Positions 1 through 7,860 of a DNA stretch of 64,000 bases are shown in pieces. Under the pieces are notes generated by a model. The model was given only the letters and a program-made list of their open reading frames with translations, did not search any database and was not told the DNA's origin. How positions within the stretch are numbered: the stretch's first letter is position 1; each line of letters starts with the position of its first letter. Source of the stretch: Raffaelea ambrosiae (taxonomy: Eukaryota > Ascomycota > Sordariomycetes > Ophiostomatales > Ophiostomataceae); contig PCDI01000005.1 of NCBI GenBank assembly GCA_002778195.1, positions 89,908-153,907 on the forward strand, given 5' to 3'. Made by a program: the position numbers and the translations under genes.

Positions 1-21
1 GGGGGGGGGGGGGGGGGGGGG
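1..21. repeat. Poly-G tract at the window edge
   Basis: The window starts with 21 consecutive G residues and then continues as ordinary sequence. No telomeric TTAGGG/CCCTAA units are visible next to it. The simplest reading is a contig end or an assembly/sequencing artefact, although a genuine G-homopolymer that stopped the assembly is possible. Confidence 0.85.
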
Positions 22-78
22 TCCTGGGCGTTGCCATGGATCCGGGTCTGTTTTCCCACAGGTAGAAACCAGACACTG

Positions 79-753
79 TCAGAAGGTCCTGGAGAGCTGC
101 TGCAGACGCCTCTGCAGAAACTCCCGCGACTTCATTGGTTGCGTCTTCGGCAAAATTTGCGGTATAAAGCCGTACTCATCATAGAACCCGTCGTAGTATT
201 TGTCGAAACCTTCGCCGTACGGGTCGTAGCTGTCCCTTCGGCAAGCCTCTGCTTGCTCCGATTCTTGTTCATGTTCTAGCTCGTCTTCGTCCTCGTCCGA
301 CCCGATCTCGTTTTCATTTTCATGTTCACCGCCACCACCATCATCTTCTTCTTTGTCTGTTGTTCTTTCCTGTTCCTCTTCCTGCTCTTCCAAGACATTC
401 TGCAGAGGTGCCAATCATCTTCCAGCATGTTCTGCTGCAGCATTTTCAGCCTCGTTCACAGATGCCACATCTTTTCCTTGTTGGCCAACATCGTCAAACG
501 CAGAGAATGAAGTGGCATCAAAAACAAGACCACACTCGCTTGCAATGGCCCTTAGAGGTTGTGTCAAATTCATTGACCGTGCATACCTGGTAGCTATCCT
601 CCAAGGACACATATGTTCCTTGGTTGAATGGACTCCCGGTTCTGCATCCGACATGTGGGAACCGTCAAGCATGCATCGGCATAAAAACGATCGACAGTCA
701 ACGTCGAGAGGATCCTCTACCGGAGCCCATCTCCAGAGAGCAAGGTCGTTCAA
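79..753 (-). pseudogene. Acidic low-complexity reading frame broken by one stop
   Basis: Two minus-strand open segments (753 to 418 and 414 to 79) lie in the same frame and are separated by a single TGA at 417-415. The downstream half is strongly acidic (runs of E and D, with GGGG) and ends in a region rich in tyrosine and glycine. Together they would encode about 220 residues. No domain is recognised. The frame lies just downstream of the kinase relic on the same strand, so it could be the eroded C-terminal tail of that gene or an unrelated remnant. The joining in-frame stop is seen directly; the claim that it was once one gene is inference. Confidence 0.3.
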
Positions 754-1011
754 TGCAGCTCTTGTGCTCTGTTACCTGCCTGTTCATCTTGCTTCCAACC
801 GATATTGCAATGCTGATCATTCTTCTGCACGATCAGTCGCAGCGGTCCTCTGGGGCGTCTAAGTCGTCTTCAAAATTACCTGCAGCGATCTCATCATTTT
901 TATCGTCCAGACAGCAGCCAAAACAACAGACACAGCAGCCGCTGAGCCCAGAGTACAGCCTCCTGTGGTGGAACGAAACTGCCACCATGTACGCGCCTGC
1001 CAGAAGTACCA

Positions 1012-2125
1012 TCAATATGACCCATCTGCATATGGACTCCGGAGGCACTGTTGTCGAGCTATCTTTCTCGAAATCCGCATAAATGCGGCTTGTCTCGACT
1101 CAGGTTCTTCCGGGGGAGGAAATTGTGTGTATGGCTCCGTGTCTGGAATATCTGAATCGACTGCGTGAGAGTCAATTGGCACGGTCGGTACAGTCGGTAC
1201 GTGCATACTTGTCGCCTCGTCACCAACCGGATTGCCATCAGCATTTAGGACTGTGAGCGATTCAAAGTCTGCGCTGAGATCAAAGAACGGGTGAGACAGG
1301 CTGTCATGTGCTGTTGCACGCAATCCAGGGTCCTGGCACAGCAGCCAACAAACAAACTTTTGCGCTTGCGTGGAAGAATCATGACGCTCGAGGAGGGCCC
1401 TCAGCCGGCTTACCGCCTCGCGCCAACGCGCCGGAGCCTCGCGTTGCCCGTTGTTGTTGTCCGGCAATCCGTACAGAAGTTGCAAAGCAATCATACCGAG
1501 GGAATATATGTCTACTTTGCTGGTGCAGACCAAACCGGCTGCAATTTCGGGGGGCATCGTACAACGGCGTGCAACCGTGTGCACGGAAATGCCGCGCGTT
1601 GGTGGCTTCACCAAAATCGACAAGCTTGATGTTCATTAATTGCTGCTGTGTCATCTTGATGTTGGCCGGCTTGGGATCCCGATGCGTGATATCCCGTTCG
1701 TGGAGATAGCACAAAGCAAGGTTGGTCTGGTAGAGTGTATCGCGAATTTCAGACCTGTCAAGAGGTTCGTAGTTGCGAGAATCCAGCACCTCACAGAGGT
1801 TCACTCCGCCAACAAACTCCATAATAAGTTCGGCGGGTGCGCGACTCGGCCGGCTGTACGAAATGTACCGCACAATGTTTCTCTGCACGATTACACGGTT
1901 AGCATGCTGGGAAGATACTGTCACGACAAAGAGAGGCTTTCTTACATGGCCGACTTTCTCCGGGATTTCAGGCTCCTTCCACCGTGCTCGCTCAGTCTTG
2001 TTATACAATTTCAGGGCATAGATCAGACCCGTATGCTTTTCAATCACTTTGAACACTTGTGCGTTGGCTCCACTCCCCAGCCGTCTTCTTTGACTGGACG
2101 TCTTTTCGAAGCGTCCTTTGTTTCA
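1012..2125 (-). pseudogene. Protein kinase-like relic, frameshifted in the activation segment
   Basis: A eukaryotic protein-kinase fold is spread over two minus-strand frames. The first frame (about 2122 to 1600) carries a glycine-rich loop (LGSGANAQVFKV), the ATP-lysine context ALKLY, a catalytic loop HRDPKPANI and the metal-binding DFGEA. The second frame (about 1600 to 1012) resumes with the PPE equivalent of the APE motif and the helix-F region VDIYSLGMIALQLLYG, then an ordinary C-lobe. The switch falls between DFG and PPE with no room for an intron, so a small indel is the likely cause. A TGA lies in frame just upstream of the glycine loop (2125-2123), while a neighbouring frame stays open further upstream, suggesting another lesion. 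Proline after HRD, where Leu or Ile is usual, also fits relaxed constraint. This is probably a dead member of a fungal kinase family; the substrate class is unknown. Confidence 0.7.
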
Positions 2126-3257
2126 ATGTTGGGCTCCACCTGCAGGTGGCCAATACCGGCCGGGTCTCTTCCAGCGTTGGCACAGTACTCGATCCAGTTC
2201 GCTGGCTGCCCAGGACTCCTGATGCCTATACGGATACCGCCTCCAAGTTGGACATCTGCCATGTGGTGCAGTCAACGGCCCGCTGACTATGAAGCACGAT
2301 CGACTCGTTGTAAGGATGCATATCAACGCGAGCGCCATGTCGGGAATGGTTTTTCGGGACGGTTGTTCGATCCCGCCATTTTATCTGTAGTGCGAACTTC
2401 TTGTCGCTGATGGTAGGGCTGCCTAGAACAATGTCACAGCTGGAATTTCTCCCAAATACAAACCCGAGGCTGGGGTCTCGTGGCCGGTGGTCAGTGGTGA
2501 TGCGCAGGAGGTATGCCGGTGCGGAAAAGTCTGAAGTTGGCGTATCGCCACCTGCACATTAGAGTCGGGGCAGCAACTGGCATATTCGTCTACCATGAAC
2601 ATGACTTCCCTCGGGTTCAAAGCGACGGTTGTACTCGTTTCTGAGTAATATGTCGTTCCCCGGCACAATGGGAATCGTGTTTTCGTCAGCCATGACGGAG
2701 TTCGCGGCAGTATTTCTTTGTGTTTGCATAGCACTGTTACTATTGTTGCTCTTGGCTGGAGGGAAGGGGAGGCTGGGAGGCCGTGGTATTTGTGCATCTT
2801 TTCCTCGCCTCTTTCCCGAGGATCAGGCTTCTGGATTGGCTTGACGTGTCGAGGCCAGCGATCGAATCAGATCTAGCCACATCATAGGATAACAACAGAA
2901 CATGCTTTCACAGGAACCAGCGCCAGCCCGTCATTCACGGCCTCCCAAAACAGGCTAAAGAACAGAGGACAGCTTCGCAGGAGCGCACGTATCGCGAGCC
3001 TAACAAGGGAAAGCTTGTCCATCAAGAGTAGCAGTTGAGCAGATGACACGCGTGGTGATGCAACTCACATCAGTTGACGGAACAGTGTGTCTGGCCATTA
3101 AGTTGGTCGAATGTACATCTATTATAAATCTGAGTGAGATATATACACAACCTGCCTTATACGCAAGCTTTGTACACAAAATTTCACGAATCTGGCATGC
3201 CGACGGATGCTTATGCAAGACCTCATGAAGGACCTCTACAAGACTTCATGCAGGACC
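2126..3257. other. Spacer between kinase relic and glycosyltransferase
   Basis: No convincing gene. Minus-strand frames at 2126-2410 and 2423-2797 may hold more of the N-terminal part of the kinase relic, since both are open and lie directly upstream of its glycine loop, but I recognise no domain in them. From about 2850 to 3257 I see only non-coding sequence, which would include the 3' untranslated region of the glycosyltransferase. Confidence 0.4.
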
Positions 3258-5097
3258 TTATGCAGGAAGGAATGCTTGCACAGCTGTGGCGGCATGCTTC
3301 CAGACCTTCAAGAAGCCCCCGGCATCGTTGATGGCATGCCGGATGCCCAGCCCGACCCCGAGAGGAACCATCACGGTGCAGCCGACGACAAAGAAGAACA
3401 TGTCCCAGTTCTTGGCCCGCCACACAGACATACGCGCGTCTGCCGTCTGCAGGTGCATCGGCTGCAGATCCTTGCCCGTGCATGCGTCCCGGCTCAGCTC
3501 GGCGTCGTACACGACCTCCTCGACCAGGTCGGCGGCCAGGTGCTTGCGCCGCGAGGCCACCGTAGCGATGCGCCGCATGCGCTCGACATTGCGGCCAATG
3601 GTGCCAACTTGGCCGTCCTCCTTGACCGTGCTTTCCTCCACAATCTGGCCAATTTTGGCAGCAATCTCCTGGGAAGCAAACGTAAACTTGTCCAGCGACA
3701 GGCCCACGCCAGCCATCCGCAGACGCGCGCTGTTGCAGAGCTGGTCAAAAAAAAAATCCCATGGTCAGCACGGGCTTGCCGTGGAAGAGCACCTCGTTGG
3801 CCGACGAGCCGCCGCCGTGGGTAAAGTAGAGGCGGCAGTGCGGATGGTCCAGGATGGCACGCTGGGGCGCAAACGTGGGCACGAGGAACTCGCTGTTGTG
3901 CTTCTTCTTCTCCCCGTCCAAAAGATCGCCCACACAGAGCGACCCTGATCTTTTTTTGGCTGGCCGTTCAATGACCTCGCTGAGGTCAAACTCTTTGCGC
4001 AGAGACTCGCCAATCGACCAGATGACGCCATTGATATAGCCCGCGTCTAGGGCCAGCACGATACCGCGCAGAATCTTGCTGATCGACGCCGCGGGCAGGA
4101 TGATATGCGTGCCCAGGGCCATGTACAGCGTGCGGTCGTGCTGCTCGAGAAAATCAGCAAACTCGGGCGTCAGGGGCGGATACGTGTCGGACAGGATGGG
4201 TCCGACGGGGGCGATCAGCGGCGGCAGGTCCTTGGGCACCTCGAGACCGAAAAAGGAGTTGACCAGCACCAGATGGCCCGGCTTGGGCCCCGTGGGCGAC
4301 TTGTGGGTGACGCCGGCCGCGCGGCGCATCCGCACGGTCCAGCGCATCCAGGCCAGGATTTCGGGCAAGCCCCAAACAACAACCAGCTCATTGCGGAAGC
4401 GCGACCAGAGGGAGGCGTGCTCGGAGGTCAGGGTCATGTCGACCTGGAAGCCTGGCTGGCCCGGGATGTACGGCACGGGCGCCATCAAAAAGGGCATCTG
4501 CGGCCACACGACGGCGAGGGGGATGTGAAACTCGACGAGCATGTCCTTGGCAGCGGATTCACAGAAGAAGTCGGCCATGATAAGGTCCGGCCGGCTGGCT
4601 GGCTCGGCCACAAACTTCTTAAGGAAGGCATACTCGTCGGGCCAGTACGAGTCCCAGAGGTACTTGGACTTCATGATGGGCGAGATGCCGTCCTGGGGGT
4701 TCCACTCCAGCATGCGGCGGTAGTGCGCCTCGGCCTGCTCATCTGACGGGCTCTGTCCAAAGGTGTGGACGGCCACGATAAAGGGGTAGTCATTGGCCCA
4801 GGATTCCTGGCCGCCCAGGGTGGCAAACTCAATGGTATGGCCCCGGCTGGCGAGAACGCTGCAGATTTCCAGGACGGGGGCTGGGGAGCTTGTGTCAGGA
4901 ACAACCCGGTGCGTAAGAAGATCAGGGAAGACAAAAAAAAAAGAAAAGAAAAAGAAACGAAAAAGTACAAATAATCAGCAGAAGCAGGTCCTACCTGCAT
5001 GGGTAAAGCCGCCGGTGGTGACAATGGCAAGAATCTTCCTGGGGGGCAGGCCCCAGGACGCGGACCCAGTGGGCTGCACTGATCCTGGATGCGCCAT
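3258..5097 (-). CDS. UDP-glycosyltransferase, disrupted by a homopolymer frameshift
   Basis: GT1-type UDP-glucosyl/glucuronosyltransferase expected to move a sugar from a UDP-sugar to a lipophilic acceptor. Exon 1 (5097-4995) starts at ATG 5097 and contains PPRKILAIVTTGGFTHA; a GTAGGA...CAG intron (4994-4881) leads to exon 2, opening PVLEICSVLASRGHTIEFATLGG. The donor-binding region carries the classic THGGGSSANEVLFHGKP. Immediately after PVLTMG the frame runs into a stop inside a run of ten T (3756-3747 on the plus strand as A). With nine T the frame would read on as FFFDQLCNSARL and AGVGLSLDK, which is exactly what the family has there. The remainder (about 3716-3258) is intact and ends with a hydrophobic segment (MFFFVVGCTVMVPLGVGLGI), a probable C-terminal membrane anchor. 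Either a sequencing error, a slippage-tolerant site, or a recent pseudogene. The neighbour across the promoter is a PKS relic. Confidence 0.8.
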
Positions 5098-5285
5098 TGT
5101 GTATGGACGGAGACTGCTGTAGAGGTTTGGTTGGGAGATTTTACTGAGCAAGTCTTTGGGAAGAGAAGACAATAAAAGAGATTCAATCTGGGGAAAATTG
5201 GCTGTGAAGAGAAACCCAGCCCAGCGTGAATGCCGGGTCTCTTGTTGGTAGCCTACGTGGTGGCCTTAAAAGAGAGCCTGGAGGG

Positions 5286-5330
5286 CCGAAATCCTTCCCG
5301 CCCAGCAAGCTGTGACCGGCGGGATTTCGG
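5286..5330. promoter_or_regulatory. Inverted repeat upstream of the glycosyltransferase
   Basis: CCGAAATCC followed by CCCGCC on the left is mirrored by GGCGGGATTTCGG on the right, with the arms about 15 bases apart. The centre of the element lies about 210 bases upstream of the glycosyltransferase start. CCG...CGG-bounded symmetry is the type of site read by Zn(II)2Cys6 dimers, but the spacing is longer than usual for such sites, so binding is inference. Confidence 0.4.
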
Positions 5331-5862
5331 AACACAACTTTGCCTCCAAGAGGTGCCGAAGTCGTGAGGTGGTGTGTGGTCATGTATGCTGGCCAATCAC
5401 AGCACGTGCTGTCTCACTTTCTAGAAAATAAGTTCAACAGACAATAACTGCAATTTGCGCAGAATATAATTCGAGAATACAGTTCAACGCAGAATACAAG
5501 TCAACGCGCGATGCGACTCAGCAGACAACACAGCGTAAGATCACCATCACAAGATCCTCCTTCTGCTCCCTACATGAGTTACCGAGTGTTTGCTATCATT
5601 GGCTGAAATGCAGGGTTGGCTCCACCATTTTTGCAGCCAGGTTGGTCTGAGCCTTGTAGGGACGGGAGTGGGTCCCTTGACTGACGCTCCAACATCAGTA
5701 AGCCTTGGGCTTTGGACTTCTGGGAGATGTTGCAGACTGCATTCTGCGGATCTCCCACACACACACAGCTGTGACATGGAAGAAAGAACACCACACAACT
5801 CGCCAAAGATGGCAAGTAGTCCGGGTTTGTGGTTGTGGGTTGGGATAGAAAGCTGGTTTGTA

Positions 5863-5870
5863 CATATAAG
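5863..5870 (+). promoter_or_regulatory. TATA-like box of the PKS relic
   Basis: CATATAAG lies 134 bases before the ATG at 6004, followed by a short leader rich in CT and CA. The position is reasonable for a fungal core promoter. It suggests that the promoter has survived although the gene body has been gutted. Confidence 0.35.
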
Positions 5871-6003
5871 GCCAGCCGCAGAATAAGCCCAGAACGCCAA
5901 AGAGGAGGCCAGTCTCTTCTTCGTTTTGTCTGTTCATCCCGTCCTTTAGCAGCGTTTACACACAGATTACAACAAGATATCAAAAATCAAACCTACATAC
6001 ATA

Positions 6004-7330
6004 ATGGGTGAAGCTCTTGGTTATGGTGCAGGGCCCGGCTCTACACGCAGCAAGATGCCCATTGCTGTCATTGGGCTGTCTTGCCGGTTCCCTGGTGAAG
6101 CAACCAACCCGCCCGAGCTGTGGGACATGCTCTGTGAGGGCAAGAGCGCCTGGTCTCCGATTCCATCGGACAGGCTCAACGCTGCCGCCTTTTACCACCC
6201 GATCACAGATAGGAACGAAACGGTATGTGGGAGAGAAGATAGACGAGAAAATAGCGAGTCTTCGAAAGCGGGCCCTCTGCCGACTGGCCACATTAGCACA
6301 ATGTCCCCGGAGGACACTTCCTTGGACTGATCCTCCTTTCCTCCTTGTACTGACTCCTCCTCCCAGTGGGCTACGATTGCTGCTATGAGCATATCGCGGC
6401 CTGCATTGACAAGCTCGCCTGCAAGAACCCGGCCACGCGCATCTTCGAGATCGGTGCCGGCACCGGCGGCACCACCCGGACCATTCTCGAGACGCTCGCT
6501 GGCACCAACAAGAGCTACCCCCAGTTTGCCAGCTACGACTTCACCGACATCTCCTTGGGCTTCTTTGAAAAAGCCCGCGCCAACTTCCCCGCCACCGCCG
6601 GCCTCATCCAATGCAAGCAGCTCGACATCGAGCACTCGCCGGTCGGCCAGAGCTTCGAAGAGGGCGCCTACGATCTGGTCGTGGCCACCAACGCCCTGCA
6701 TGCCACCCAGAAGATGCGCACCACTATGGCGCATGCCCGGCACCTGCTCCGCCCCGTCGACAAGCTCGTCTTCGTGGAGATCACGCAGCACGCCATCCGC
6801 CTGACTCTGGCGTTTGACAGTCTGCCGGGCTGGTGGATGGGTGCTGCGGGGGGCCGCACAGAAGGGCCATCGCTGTCGGAAGACGCGTGGAATCGTGTGT
6901 TGTGTGACACGGGATTCACGGGCGTCGAGCCGGCCGCGCCAGACTTCAGTGACAGCCAAGACCGCATTTACAGCGTGCTGGTGTTGACAGCTGCCCCGGA
7001 GACTGCCGCGCGTTCACTCCCAAGAGTCTTCGTCGTCCAACCAGCAACAACGACCAACATAGAGTCCCCGACCACTGTCTACAGGATCGTAGAGAGCATA
7101 AACGCATTCACCGCCGCGTCTGGGTCGACTGAACCTGCCATCTTCCTCTCTCTCGACCAGCTCTCAACGGCATCCAGCTGGCCCAGCATCTGGGGTGCAC
7201 CCGTAGTCAGATCTTTGTGACGGTGTACCGAGAACAAGAAAGAGTTGGTCACGAGCGTCTACGGCATTCCGTCTGGCCACGTCTTCACCTACCGCAGCTG
7301 CACGCCTTTGGGAAAACTATGCATGCCGAG
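6004..7330 (+). pseudogene. Highly reducing polyketide synthase relic (KS start, C-MeT, ER scraps)
   Basis: The first exon (6004 to about 6221) encodes the start of a ketosynthase: MPIAVIGLSCRFPGEA, then LWDMLCEGKSAW and FYHPITDRNET, ending at a GTATGT donor. After the expected intron, GGHFLG of the next KS exon is visible near 6310-6330. From about 6366 the sequence jumps to a C-methyltransferase domain (IFEIGAGTGGTTRTILE, YDFTDISLGFFEKAR, YDLVVATNALHATQ, LLRPVDKLVFVE), so the rest of KS, all of AT and DH are missing. A further jump gives an enoyl-reductase fragment in another frame (IQLAQHLG near 7167, then KKELVTSVYGIPSGHVFTYRS in part). KR and ACP are absent. The domain order KS, MeT, ER matches reducing fungal PKSs, so this is an internally deleted and frameshifted gene. 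It cannot make a polyketide. A short MeT-only protein of about 280 residues could still be read. Confidence 0.8.
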
Positions 7331-7860
7331 ATGGGCTGGGTTGTGCCTCGTTCCGGGGCGACAATGCCCTGCTGGTAGATGTTCATGGTTGTACATTGTA
7401 GGACAGTGTTGGCACAAGTTGGCCTATCAGGAAAGAATACGAAACTGCTATGATCCTACTGATTAGGTGCTTTGAAATGGTTGCATAGTTCTGTGGTGTT
7501 ACCCCAAATGCTCGGTAAACCAGGACTGCCATTAACGTGGACAAGGCCGTGGGAGCGGTCCGTTATCCCTAATACGTCCAATGCTGGCGTGGTTTATTGG
7601 GTGGAATTCTGATCGGTCCTGCGAAAGCTTGAATCCATTGCGCAGTCGGGGAAGACTCATAGAAGCATCTTCACATTTCCGCAAGATGAGTCGGCGAATA
7701 AATGCGTGTATTACCAAAATTTTTGATTCATGATCCTTCATTTCTTCGTAAAAATTTGAAGCACAACGGATCATCTCCAGTTCCTTTTCTACGTATTCGC
7801 ATGTGCCTTCCCTCTCGACATTCTTGCATATATATGTGCATCTCTTCTTCCCTTCCTCGT
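7331..7860. other. Spacer after the PKS relic
   Basis: Nothing recognisable after the enoyl-reductase scrap. This stretch must hold the 3' untranslated region of the App1-like gene, which ends at 7861 on the minus strand. I see no further PKS domain pieces such as KR or ACP. Confidence 0.4.

Larger units (their letters stand above)
5098..6003. promoter_or_regulatory. Divergent promoter region, glycosyltransferase / PKS relic
   Basis: This 0.9 kb gap separates two genes transcribed away from each other and therefore holds both promoters. It contains a long inverted repeat nearer the glycosyltransferase (5286-5330) and a TATA-like box nearer the PKS relic (5863-5870). Short related segments around CAACGCAGAATACA and CAACGCGCGA occur between about 5440 and 5520. 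No protein-coding gene is supported inside it. Confidence 0.5.

Noticed and set aside
1..60. Telomere end
   Set aside because: No TTAGGG-type units accompany the poly-G run.
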